The notes below the pieces were generated by a model. That model did no database searches, was not told where the DNA came from, and worked only from the letters and a program-made list of their open reading frames with translations. From Bifidobacterium asteroides DSM 20089 (lineage in GTDB: Bacteria > Actinomycetota > Actinomycetes > Actinomycetales > Bifidobacteriaceae), in assembly GCF_002715865.1 (NCBI RefSeq), contig NZ_CP017696.1, positions 1,612,001 through 1,676,000 on the forward strand: 64,000 nt of DNA, read 5' to 3'. Shown piece after piece: positions 1 to 9,170 of this stretch; positions within the stretch are counted from its first letter, which is position 1, and every line of letters starts with the position of its first letter. The position numbers and the translations under genes are program-made.

Positions 1-3000
1 CCGGGCCGAAGGGCCGATAGTTGGGGGCCACCTTGTTCACCAAGGCGCTCAGGTCGGTCATGCTGGCCTCGGCGGCGCCGTCCACGCTGGCCACGCCCAG
101 CTCGGAGCTGATGTCCATCAGCAGCTGGTTGCGCCTGGAGGAGACGCCGTTGGTCAGGGTGTCGGTGGTGTCGGTCTGCCCGATCTGCTCGGGGCGGATC
201 TTGGTGGAGTAGGCCAGCAGGACGGCGATGGCGTCCGAGGCCTTGAAGGGCAGGTCGGCCACCTCGGCACCCGAAGGGCCGCCGGTGGTCGGAGCCGGAG
301 CTGGAGCAGGAACCGAGTCCTCGGCTGCCGCCGGAGCCGGAGCGGGAACCGATGCAGGGGCTGGGGCAGGAGCAGCAGCCGGAGCAGGCTCAGGACTGGA
401 GTCCTGGACCGGAGCTGCGGACTCCTCCTCCACCACCGGGGCCATGGGATCAGTGTCGGTCAGATAGACCCGGCTCTCGTCCCTGCCCAGGTTGTAGACG
501 CTCACGTGACGCTCGCGGAAGTCGGGCAGCTTCAGGGTCTTGGCACCCAGGTTGGCCAAGGTGGGCGAGTGTCCCAGCCCTACCTCGATCAGCTGCTCCA
601 CGCCCAGGCCGCCCTGCTCGGGGGCATCGAACATGATTGCCTGGGTCTCGATCCAGCGCACCGGGGAGGCGAACTGCCAGGAGAGCAGCTCGGTCAGCAG
701 CAGACGGCCCAACTTCTGGTCGTCTGCCGCATACTGGTCCCAGACCCGGGGATCATCCAGAGCCTGCTTGATGCGTTCGGAAGGAACCACCTCCAGGATG
801 GAGGCCGCGAACTCCTTGGTCATCTGGAAGGGCCGTGCAACCAGGTTGGGTATGTAGCGACCCTCCAGGCGGGAGTAGTCGATGTGCTCGGGCAGCAGGG
901 CATCCAGGGTGTCTCGGAACTCGGGCACCCCCTTGCGCAGCAGGGTGGAGTGGAAGGGCACGTCAATGCCAGGCACGTACATGAAGGCCGGCTTGCCGCC
1001 CGCCTCCTTGGCCCGACGGTTGGCGTCGGCTCGCAGATACTCCAGACCGGCGATGGTTCCGGCCACGGCGTACTGCTGGCCGGCCAGGTTGTAGTTGACG
1101 ATCTCCAGGAATTCGCCGCATTCCTTGGATATGGACTCCACATACTGCTTGACGCCGGAGTCGCCCACGCCGAACTGGTTGGGACGCAGGGCGCCCATCC
1201 GGTAGTTGCTGCGCCCCTGCTCGTCGCGTTCGATCAGGGAGTGCATGGTGGATCCACGGTGGAAGACCAGCTCCAGGACCGTCTCCAGGGACATGACCCC
1301 GGCGAAGGAGCTCAGGGCGTTGTACTCGCCCAGGGAGTGGCCGGCGAAGTAGGCGGGCCAGATGTCCATGCCGGACTCGCGCAGGCGGGCGGTCTGGGCG
1401 AAGGCCACGGTGGCCAGGGCCACCTGGGTGAACTGGGTCAGGTTGAGCAGACCCTCAGGATGGTGGTAGGTGACCCCCTTGGCTGTAAGGGTGTGCGGGT
1501 TGTCACGCACCACGGCCAGGATGGAGAACCCAAGCTTGCTGCGGGTCAGGGCATCGGCCCGTTCCCAGGTCTCACGGGCGGCAGGCGACTTGGCCCGCTC
1601 GTCCAGGACCATGCCCTGCTGCTGGATCCCCTGGCCGGGGTAGACGTAGGCGGTCCTCGGGGCGCGGGCGATTGCCGTGCCGCGGGAGACCAGCTGTCCG
1701 TCGATCCTGCAGGTGACCTCCAGGACCAGGCCGCCATGGCGGACCTTGCCCACACGCTCCAGGCTGATCTCCACCTTGTCGCCCAGCTGGACCATGCCGT
1801 ACATGTTGTAGGTCCATCCGGCGATCTCGTAGTGGACGCCCTGCTCGTCAGTGGCCTGGGCCGCGTACTGTGCAGTGGCCGACAGCCACATGCCGTGCAC
1901 CAGCGGCGCAGACAGGCCGGAGACCGCAGCGCCTCGCTTGGAGGTGTGGATTGGGTTGAAGTCCCCGGAGGTGCGTGCAAAGGCGGTCATATCCGTGGGG
2001 GCGGTGACGGTGACGCGGCGCAGCAGCCTGCGGGGTGTGTCCACCGTGTCGGCGCGGATGCCGCCGTACTCGGGAGCCTCCTGGGGCAACTGGTCGCTGT
2101 AGGCGCGGCCACGGATGGCGAAGCGCTCGACCTCGCGGGCCAGCACGGTTCCGTCCTGGGCGGCGTGGACCACATGGATGGTCACCACCCGGCCGGAGGC
2201 GGACTCCTGGTAGGGCTCGGCCCAGCTGGTCAGTCCGATCCGCTGGCCGGTATGCTCCAGCAGGCGCTTCTCGGGGACCTCCAGCTCAATCAGATGGTCC
2301 AGATGGACCGCGTTGAGCAGTCCCTCGATGATGGGGAAGCCATTTACATAGACGGATCCCAGGGCTGCGTAGATGGCCGGCCAGGCCGGACCCACCAGGG
2401 CGTCTGGGGCGAAGCCGGAGGGGATCAGCGCATCAGGCAGGGCGCCACCGGTTGCCGCCTCATGGTCGAAGCCCAGGTTGGCTGCCAGGGTGTAGCCGCT
2501 GTGGGCCAGGCCGAAGGGGTGTTCCTGGTCGTCATCGTCCTTCTCGATGACAGGCATGGCCTCCAGCTTGTCGCCGGTGATGGTGGTGTTGCCGATGCCG
2601 GCTGTATCGGCCAGCAGGGCGTAGACGTCCTTGGGCAGGCGGCTACGGTCGACCACCGGGAAGAGACCGACCTGGTCGCTCTTGAGGGTCAGCGGCACGA
2701 CGATGTCACGCACCGCATGCCGGTCCAGGCCGCCGTCGGGATCGTCGTCCCAGTAAGTGTCCAGGTGGATGTCCAGGTCGTAGTGCTCGCCCTGGGCGTC
2801 CTGGCCGGTGGCGGTGATGGTGTAGTTGTGGTCGTCCATGGCCGTGCCGTAAGCCGGATTGGCCATCAGGTGGCCCACCCAGGAGATGTTGGGGCTGCGG
2901 CGGATGAACTCCTGCGCGTCAGCGGCGCCTGCCAGCTGGCTGTAGGCCTTGGCGGGACTACTGTCCAGGTCGCGCACCCGGTCGATGGCCGCCCGCTCGA

Positions 3001-5650
3001 ACCGTCCCAGGATGGAGGCCACCGGCTCGTCCACCGTGGTGATGCCCGCCACGGAGATGGGTCCGGGGATGGCCCTGACCGAGTCGGCGCCGTAGCGGGG
3101 GTCCTCTGACTGCCAGAGCTGATCCTGGCCCCACCAGCGCAGCAGATCGTTGTCGATGACCGGCACGAAGGGCATGGGCTTGGGGTACTCGCGCACCAGG
3201 ACGGGGAACCAGGCCACGTCGGTGGGCACCACCTTGAGCTCGGCTGCCTGGGGATAGGCCTCGTGCAGCCGTCGAAGCGCCTGCTCGGGCTCAGCCACAT
3301 CCTGCCTGGAGGCGAAGATGGAGTCGAACTCGCCGCTCTGACGCTCGCAGACACGGGCCTCAATGCGCCGCAGCAGGTGCAGGAAGCGGTCGATGTAGGT
3401 GTCATCGGCCCAGGGGTAGGCCAGGTCGGCGAAACGTTGGGCCCAGTCCTGGTAGGTCATGGTCTCCAGATCGCCGAAGTAGGGCTTGGCGGTCTTGTTC
3501 AGGGCCTCGATGATCTCTGCGCGGCGGGTCTCCAACTCCTCGGGGTGCTTCATGACCCGGACCAGCAGGCGGCCGCACTCGGCGGAGGAGTTCTCCATCT
3601 CGTAGATGTCGGCGTGCAGATGGCTCAGGCCGGAGCCCACGCCTCCCACGGATTTGCCGCTGGGCACCCACTTCTCACCCATGGGGGCGAAGGGGTCCGG
3701 ATCGGGGGTGGAGCTGTCGATGCCAGGGGTGGCCACCAGAGCCCGCTTGATCTCGGGATTGGTGTGGGCCTCCTTGGCGGTCATGGCCGCTGTGCCGACC
3801 ATGACGCCGTCCACGGGCATGTCCGGCAGGTGGTAGGCACGGGACCACTGACCACTAATGTAGTCGGCCGCCCGCTCAGGGGTGCCGATGCCGCCGCCAG
3901 CCACGAGCACGATGTTGGGGCAGGCACGAACCTCGGCATAGGTGGTCGAGAGCAGGTCGTCCAGGGACTCCCAGGAGTGGTGGCCTCCTGCGGCCCCGCC
4001 CTCGACCTCCATCAAAATGTGGGTGGGTGCGACCTTGCGGGCGATGGCCACGACCTGACGGATCTGGTCCACCGTACCGGGCTTGAAGGCCACGTAGGGG
4101 AAGCCTTCCTCGTTGAGCTGGTGGATCAGGGTCACGGCCTCGTCCAGCTCGGGAATACCGGCAGAGATGACCACCCCGTCGATGGGGGTGCCGGAGGCGC
4201 GCTCCTTGGGCACGATGTGCTGGCTGCCGAACTGGAGGTTCCACAGGTACCGGTCCATGAACATGGCGTTGAACTCGACCGTGCGGCCCTCCTGCAGCTG
4301 GTCCTCCAGCTGGGACACATGGCGGTCGAAGACCTCGGCGGTCACCTGGCCGCCGCCGGCAAGTTCGGCCCAGTAGCCTGCGTTGGCGGCTGCAGCCACG
4401 ATTTCAGGCTCCACGGTGGTCGGGGTCATGCCGGCCAGCATGACCGGGGGCTTGCCGGTCAACCGGCTGAAGGCCGTCTCCACCCTGGGACCGGCAGGGG
4501 TCTCAAGCAGACGGGGGGCCAGCTTGGACCAGTCCTGGGTTCGGGCCGGATCCTCCTCCATGGTGGACAGCTGCGCGCGCCGGGCCTGGTTGGAGGCCTC
4601 GACCACGCCGACACCGGTGCCCTGGACCAGGTTGTCCACCAGCTTGCCCAGGGTCTCGCCCGGGCCCAGATCCACCAGCCAGAGGGAGGCGGCATCCTGC
4701 TGGTCCATGACCTCAGCGATCCGGCCAGCCCAGTCGGCATGGTTGAGCAGAACCTCTTCGCCGAGAACCTGAGCACGCTCGGTGTCCAGACCGCAATGGG
4801 AGGCCCAGTCCACGCTCAGATCCACGGCTTCCTTCATGAGCGGGGAGTGGAAGGGCAGGGTCACATCCAGGTACTCCAGAACCGGCGAGAAGGCGGTTCC
4901 GCCGCGGACCTTGTCCTCGCGCAGTTGGCGCTGGTGCTCGCTCTCCTTGCCCGCCTCGATGGCAAAGGCGGCCAGATCCTCCGGATAGCCGGACAGGACC
5001 AGGTTGCGATCCGAATTGGTCACGGCCACGCTGATGGGGCCGCGAGCGCCAGGCACCCGGTCGACCAGAGCCTCCACCTGATGGCGGGTGGCCCCGCGCA
5101 CCGAAAGCATAGGGGTGGCCTCACCCTGGCGGTGGATACCCAGACGACGGGCCTGACGAGTGCCGGCCGTTCCAATCAGCATGGCGGTGGCCAGAATCTG
5201 GTCAATGGCGCCCTGGGCGGCCTTGAGGGATCCGGCAGCCTGAATCTCCTGGACCATGTGAACGCCGATGATTCCCTGGGAGTGTCCCAGCAGGGCCACC
5301 GGACGGGCCTGGGCCGCGTCGTAGCCCAGCTGGTCCATGTCCATGAGGGCGCCCAGCTGCACCAGGGCGATGCCGGGCACGCTGACCGCCGCGTCGGCGG
5401 CCGGCCCCAGCCTGACCGGGTCGGGCCTGTAGCCGAACATATCCAGCTGACGACCGTTGGTGGCCAGCAGGTCGGGCTTGACTGCCCTGAGCAGGTCAGT
5501 GGCCGCCGCCATGCGCTCCTTCAGGGCCTTGTCGATGTCGGGATCGCCCTGCAGATCGGCCAGGGCCACGGTCCAGGGGTTGGACTGGCCGGCGAACATG
5601 AGCGCGTGCGGCTGCTCGGCGAGACGGTTGATGAAGAATGTATTGGTCAT
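1..5650 (-). CDS. fas: Type I fatty acid synthase, multidomain (3' end beyond window)
   Basis: Giant single-chain fatty acid synthase that builds acyl-CoAs from acetyl- and malonyl-CoA with NADPH; only about the first 1,883 residues are present. Visible domains in order: acetyltransferase (GHSQG near residue 122), enoyl reductase (AGMTPTT near 402), hotdog dehydratase (FNPIH near 1231), malonyl/palmitoyl transferase (GHSLG near 1436), an Ala-Pro-rich linker (about 1740-1790) and an acyl carrier domain whose GVSS serine near 1834 matches the phosphopantetheine site of fungal and mycobacterial FAS I. Ketoreductase and ketosynthase should follow outside the window. The ATG at 5650 is followed by MTNTFFINRL; only a weak AGGAC ribosome site precedes it. 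The gene lies 51 nt downstream of accD on the same strand, so co-transcription with the carboxylase that makes its substrate is likely. Confidence 0.96.
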   Translation of the reverse strand, partial: MTNTFFINRLAEQPHALMFAGQSNPWTVALADLQGDPDIDKALKERMAAATDLLRAVKPDLLATNGRQLDMFGYRPDPVRLGPAADAAVSVPGIALVQLGALMDMDQLGYDAAQARPVALLGHSQGIIGVHMVQEIQAAGSLKAAQGAIDQILATAMLIGTAGTRQARRLGIHRQGEATPMLSVRGATRHQVEALVDRVPGARGPISVAVTNSDRNLVLSGYPEDLAAFAIEAGKESEHQRQLREDKVRGGTAFSPVLEYLDVTLPFHSPLMKEAVDLSVDWASHCGLDTERAQVLGEEVLLNHADWAGRIAEVMDQQDAASLWLVDLGPGETLGKLVDNLVQGTGVGVVEASNQARRAQLSTMEEDPARTQDWSKLAPRLLETPAGPRVETAFSRLTGKPPVMLAGMTPTTVEPEIVAAAANAGYWAELAGGGQVTAEVFDRHVSQLEDQLQEGRTVEFNAMFMDRYLWNLQFGSQHIVPKERASGTPIDGVVISAGIPELDEAVTLIHQLNEEGFPYVAFKPGTVDQIRQVVAIARKVAPTHILMEVEGGAAGGHHSWESLDDLLSTTYAEVRACPNIVLVAGGGIGTPERAADYISGQWSRAYHLPDMPVDGVMVGTAAMTAKEAHTNPEIKRALVATPGIDSSTPDPDPFAPMGEKWVPSGKSVGGVGSGLSHLHADIYEMENSSAECGRLLVRVMKHPEELETRRAEIIEALNKTAKPYFGDLETMTYQDWAQRFADLAYPWADDTYIDRFLHLLRRIEARVCERQSGEFDSIFASRQDVAEPEQALRRLHEAYPQAAELKVVPTDVAWFPVLVREYPKPMPFVPVIDNDLLRWWGQDQLWQSEDPRYGADSVRAIPGPISVAGITTVDEPVASILGRFERAAIDRVRDLDSSPAKAYSQLAGAADAQEFIRRSPNISWVGHLMANPAYGTAMDDHNYTITATGQDAQGEHYDLDIHLDTYWDDDPDGGLDRHAVRDIVVPLTLKSDQVGLFPVVDRSRLPKDVYALLADTAGIGNTTITGDKLEAMPVIEKDDDDQEHPFGLAHSGYTLAANLGFDHEAATGGALPDALIPSGFAPDALVGPAWPAIYAALGSVYVNGFPIIEGLLNAVHLDHLIELEVPEKRLLEHTGQRIGLTSWAEPYQESASGRVVTIHVVHAAQDGTVLAREVERFAIRGRAYSDQLPQEAPEYGGIRADTVDTPRRLLRRVTVTAPTDMTAFARTSGDFNPIHTSKRGAAVSGLSAPLVHGMWLSATAQYAAQATDEQGVHYEIAGWTYNMYGMVQLGDKVEISLERVGKVRHGGLVLEVTCRIDGQLVSRGTAIARAPRTAYVYPGQGIQQQGMVLDERAKSPAARETWERADALTRSKLGFSILAVVRDNPHTLTAKGVTYHHPEGLLNLTQFTQVALATVAFAQTARLRESGMDIWPAYFAGHSLGEYNALSSFAGVMSLETVLELVFHRGSTMHSLIERDEQGRSNYRMGALRPNQFGVGDSGVKQYVESISKECGEFLEIVNYNLAGQQYAVAGTIAGLEYLRADANRRAKEAGGKPAFMYVPGIDVPFHSTLLRKGVPEFRDTLDALLPEHIDYSRLEGRYIPNLVARPFQMTKEFAASILEVVPSERIKQALDDPRVWDQYAADDQKLGRLLLTELLSWQFASPVRWIETQAIMFDAPEQGGLGVEQLIEVGLGHSPTLANLGAKTLKLPDFRERHVSVYNLGRDESRVYLTDTDPMAPVVEEESAAPVQDSSPEPAPAAAPAPAPASVPAPAPAAAEDSVPAPAPAPTTGGPSGAEVADLPFKASDAIAVLLAYSTKIRPEQIGQTDTTDTLTNGVSSRRNQLLMDISSELGVASVDGAAEASMTDLSALVNKVAPNYRPFGP

Positions 5651-5701
5651 GATGTCCTATTCATAGAGAGTTGGGGATTGCTGATAATGACGAGGGGAAG
5701 C

Positions 5702-7273
5702 TCATAGAGGCTGGTTGCCGTGGTGCTTGTCGTTGACCCTGACGCGTTGCTTGTCTGCCAGGAGGTCCATGGCCTGGACCAGGACCGGCCTGGTCTGCTC
5801 GGGGTCGATCATGCCGTCCAGCTCGCCCATCTCCAGGGAGAGATTGGCGTTGACGGTGCTGGTTTCGTACTCCTGGGCCAGCCTGTTCCGCAGCTCATCC
5901 ACGTCCCGGCCGGCCTCCTTGGCCTCCTGCAGGTCGCGCCGGTGGATGATGTTGACCGCGCCCTGGGCTCCCAGCACGGCGATCTGCGAGGAGGGCCAGG
6001 CATAGTTGAGGTCCGCGCCGATGGCCTTGGAGCCCATGACGATGTAGGAGCCGCCAAAAGCCTTGCGCAGCACAATTGTGACCATGGGCACCTGGGCGTT
6101 GGCATAGGCGTAGATGACCTTGGCACCCCGGCGGATGATGCCGGCGTGCTCCTGGTCCGAACCCGGCTTGTAGCCGGGGGTGTCCACCAGGGTGATGACC
6201 GGCAGGTTGAAGGCGTCGCAGAGGCGGACGAAGCGGGCCAGTTTCTCGGAGGACTCCACATCCAGGCTGCCCGCGTCCACCATGGGCTGGTTGGCCACGA
6301 TTCCCACCGGCCGACCCTCCAGGCAGGCAAAGCCCACCACAATGGACCGGGCGTAGAGTTCCTGGACCTGGACCAGCTCGCCGTAGTCGACGATGGCATG
6401 GATGACGTCCAGCACGTCGTAGGGCTGTCGGTCATTTTCAGGAATGACCGTAGCCAGTCGCTTGGCGGCCTGGCGCTCTGCATGGCCGGAGATGAAGGCG
6501 TATCGGGGAGGCTCCTGACCGCTGTTTGCAGGCAGGTAGGCCAGGACGGTCCTGGCATAGTCGATGGCATCGGCCTCGTCCTCTCCCAGGTAGTGGGCCA
6601 CGCCAGAACGGGTGTTGTGCACGTAACCGCCGCCCAGCTGGTCCATGCTGATGGTTTCGCCGGTCGCCGCTTTGACCACGTCAGGACCGGTGACGAACAT
6701 GTCGGAGTTCTCCTTGGTCATGATGATCAGGTCGGTCAGGGCCGGGCAGTAGACGGCACCCCCTGCGCAGGGTCCCAGAATCAGGGAGATCTGCGGGACG
6801 AAGCCGCTGGCCTGGCAGGTCTTGCGAAAGATGCGGCCGTACTGGGTGAGGGCGGCCACACCCTCCTGGATGCGGGCGCCGCCCGAGTCGATCATGGCCA
6901 CGATGGGGACCTTGATCCGCAGGGCCATGTCCATGAGACGGCAGATCTTTTCGCCCTCTGCCCGTCCCAGGGTGCCGCCCCTGACGGAGAAGTCCTGGGC
7001 ATAGACGCCGACCTTGCGCCCGTAGACCAGGCCGAAGCCGGTGATGACGGCGGATCCCGCACGGTCCCCGGCGATGTCGCCGCCCGCAAAGCGCCCCACC
7101 TCTTCGAAGGTGTCCTTGTCGAAGAGCAGATCCAGGCGCTCCCGGGCGGTCTGCTTGCCCTTGGCATGCTGACGGTCGCGGGCGTGCTCCTCGGCCTGCT
7201 TGGCCAGGGCGGCGGCCCGGTGGATGCCCTGGCGCACCGGCTGGGAGCCCAAGGTGGATTCGGTGACGCTCAT
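5702..7273 (-). CDS. accD: Acyl-CoA carboxylase carboxyltransferase (beta) subunit
   Basis: A 523-residue carboxyltransferase of the PccB/AccD5 class found in actinobacteria. It moves the carboxyl group from carboxybiotin to acetyl-CoA (or propionyl-CoA), giving malonyl-CoA for the adjacent FAS I. Crotonase-fold signatures are clear: IDSGGARIQEGV near residue 127, GPCAGGAVY near 169, and a second-half TPGYKPGSDQEHAG motif near 370. Length is typical. Its ATG overlaps the accBC stop by 4 nt (ATGA), indicating translational coupling and a paired complex. Whether the physiological substrate is acetyl-CoA alone cannot be read from sequence, but the neighbouring fas makes malonyl-CoA supply the obvious role. 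Confidence 0.95.
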   Translation of the reverse strand: MSVTESTLGSQPVRQGIHRAAALAKQAEEHARDRQHAKGKQTARERLDLLFDKDTFEEVGRFAGGDIAGDRAGSAVITGFGLVYGRKVGVYAQDFSVRGGTLGRAEGEKICRLMDMALRIKVPIVAMIDSGGARIQEGVAALTQYGRIFRKTCQASGFVPQISLILGPCAGGAVYCPALTDLIIMTKENSDMFVTGPDVVKAATGETISMDQLGGGYVHNTRSGVAHYLGEDEADAIDYARTVLAYLPANSGQEPPRYAFISGHAERQAAKRLATVIPENDRQPYDVLDVIHAIVDYGELVQVQELYARSIVVGFACLEGRPVGIVANQPMVDAGSLDVESSEKLARFVRLCDAFNLPVITLVDTPGYKPGSDQEHAGIIRRGAKVIYAYANAQVPMVTIVLRKAFGGSYIVMGSKAIGADLNYAWPSSQIAVLGAQGAVNIIHRRDLQEAKEAGRDVDELRNRLAQEYETSTVNANLSLEMGELDGMIDPEQTRPVLVQAMDLLADKQRVRVNDKHHGNQPL

Positions 7274-9105
7274 GCCTTCTCCTCCCCGCCCAGATCCAGG
7301 GTGACCAGGGTCTGGCCCGGATCCACCCCTTGTGCCACGGACACATCGATGGTCTTCACACGGCCCTTGGCCGGGGCATAGACGTAGTTCTCCATCTTCA
7401 TGGACTCCAGAACCACCAGCAGGTCGCCCTTGTCCACCTCCTGGTCGGGGGCCACGTTGATGCGGGTGACCACCGCCTGCATGGTGGCTACGATGATGCC
7501 GGACCGGGCCGCATCCTGCCGGGGGGCGCCAGGCTCCTGATCGCGCAGCCCGCGCCCGCGCAGAGGCTGCCGGGGCCGGGAAATGCCGCCATGGCCGCCG
7601 ACGCCGCCCATGCCTCCCAGCAGTGACTGGGGCAGGGCCAACCTGACCCGCTTGTCGTCGATCTCCACGTTGTAGGTCTCCATGGGATCGCTGTCCCGGT
7701 CCTGTTCCTGGGCGGAGGCGCCGGAGACCGAGGCGGGCTGGCCACTGCCGTTGGAGGCAGGCTCCACGTTCAGGTAGACCCGTTCAAGCCACTTGGTGGA
7801 CACGTCGAAGGAGTGCCCGTCCTCGGCGGTGAACTCGGGGTTGGTGAAGATCTTCTGGAAGAGGCCGGCCGGTGTGGGGACCCCGCTGATGCTCATCTCG
7901 CGCAGGGCCCGACGAACCCTGGCCACGGCCGCCGGACGGTCCTGGGCGGTCACGATCAGCTTGCCCATCATGGAGTCGTCCCTGGGCGAGACCGTGTCAC
8001 CCACCTCGACGCCCGAGTCCACGCGGATGCCGGGGCCGGAGGGCCACTGAATCGACTCGATGGTCCCTGAGCTGGGGGTCAGGTTGGTGGCCGGGTCCTC
8101 GCTGGTGATGCGCAACTCGAAGCTGTGGCCTCGGGGCGGAGGCGCCACATTCAGGGAGCCGCCGTCGGCGATCCGTAGCTGCTCGCGGACAAGGTCCAGT
8201 CCGCAGACCTGCTCGCTGACCGTATGCTCCACCTGCAGCCGGGGGTTGACCTCCATGAAGTAGACGTCGTCCCTGGGGGTGACCAGAAACTCGCAGGTGC
8301 CCAGGCCCACATAGCCCACCGTGTCGAACAGACGGCGGGAGAACCCCTCAAGCTGGGCGACCACATCGTCGGACAGGAAGGGGGCCGGGGCCTCTTCCAC
8401 CAGCTTCTGGTTGCGGCGCTGGACCGAGCAGTCCCTGGTGGAGTAGACGGTGAACTGGCCGTGGCTGTCCCTGCCGGACTGGGTCTCCACGTGCCGGGCC
8501 CGATCCACGAACTTCTCGATGAAGTAGTCGCCCAGGTCGCCTCCCTGAAGGGCATCATGGTTCATGTAGAAGGTGCGCAGCTCGTCGCTGTCGTTGATCA
8601 GGGTTATCCCCCGGCCGCCGCCGCCGTCAGCCTTCTTCATCATGACCGGATAGCCGTGCTCGTCGGCGAAGTCGAGCAGGGGGCGCATGTCGGTGACGGG
8701 CTCGCTCAGTCCGGGCACCACGGGCACCCGGGCCCGCTCGGCCACCTTGCAGGCTGTGATCTTGTCGCCCAGCTCGTCCAGGACCTCCGGATCCGGCCCC
8801 ACCCAGGTGATGCCCGCCTCAATCACCTTCCGAGCGAAGGAGGAGAACTCAGACAGGAAGCCATAGCCCGGGTGAAGGGCGTCAGCGCCTGACCTGCGGG
8901 CGATGGAAACGATCAGATCCTCGTTCAGATAGGTCTCAATGTTGGTGTCCCCAGGCAAGAGGTAGGCCTCGTCCGCCATCTGGGCATAGGGGGCATCCCG
9001 ATCCTGGTCGGCATAGACGGCCACCGTGGCAATGCCCATCTCCTGGGCGGTGCGTACAACCCGCAGGGCTATCTCGCCGCGGTTGGCGATCAGCAGTTTT
9101 TTCAT
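7270..9105 (-). CDS. accA: Acyl-CoA carboxylase alpha subunit: biotin carboxylase fused to BCCP
   Basis: A 611-residue fusion. The N-terminal 450 residues are an ATP-grasp biotin carboxylase (MKKLLIANRGEIA start, HPGYGFLSE, the glycine-rich ATP loop KKADGGGGRGI, and EVNPRLQVEHTVSE). A Gly- and Arg-rich linker near residues 490-535 leads to a C-terminal biotinyl domain with the attachment lysine in ESMKM near residue 567. It carboxylates biotin with ATP and bicarbonate and hands it to the carboxyltransferase encoded immediately downstream (4-nt overlap). The ATG at 9105 has a GAGAGGGGA ribosome site. In actinobacteria this layout is called AccA/BccA. The birA gene 65 nt upstream encodes the enzyme needed to biotinylate it. 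Confidence 0.95.
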   Translation of the reverse strand: MKKLLIANRGEIALRVVRTAQEMGIATVAVYADQDRDAPYAQMADEAYLLPGDTNIETYLNEDLIVSIARRSGADALHPGYGFLSEFSSFARKVIEAGITWVGPDPEVLDELGDKITACKVAERARVPVVPGLSEPVTDMRPLLDFADEHGYPVMMKKADGGGGRGITLINDSDELRTFYMNHDALQGGDLGDYFIEKFVDRARHVETQSGRDSHGQFTVYSTRDCSVQRRNQKLVEEAPAPFLSDDVVAQLEGFSRRLFDTVGYVGLGTCEFLVTPRDDVYFMEVNPRLQVEHTVSEQVCGLDLVREQLRIADGGSLNVAPPPRGHSFELRITSEDPATNLTPSSGTIESIQWPSGPGIRVDSGVEVGDTVSPRDDSMMGKLIVTAQDRPAAVARVRRALREMSISGVPTPAGLFQKIFTNPEFTAEDGHSFDVSTKWLERVYLNVEPASNGSGQPASVSGASAQEQDRDSDPMETYNVEIDDKRVRLALPQSLLGGMGGVGGHGGISRPRQPLRGRGLRDQEPGAPRQDAARSGIIVATMQAVVTRINVAPDQEVDKGDLLVVLESMKMENYVYAPAKGRVKTIDVSVAQGVDPGQTLVTLDLGGEEKA

Positions 9106-9170
9106 TCCCCTCTCCTCACTGGTTGCTCAAGGGTGATCGGACTGACGGAAAGCATGAACAGGGTGGGAAT

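Noticed and set aside
228-467. Plus-strand frame encoding Gly-Ala repeats
   Set aside because: It is the reverse complement of the Ala-Pro linker of FAS, not a separate repeat protein.
506-5707. Very long plus-strand open frames (506-3109 and 3263-5707) opposite fas
   Set aside because: They are antisense shadows caused by high GC at third codon positions of fas; their translations are low-complexity G/V/H/L-rich without domains, whereas the minus strand encodes recognisable FAS I domains.
5720-7381. 553-codon plus-strand frame opposite accD
   Set aside because: Shadow of accD; no recognisable motif, no ribosome site.
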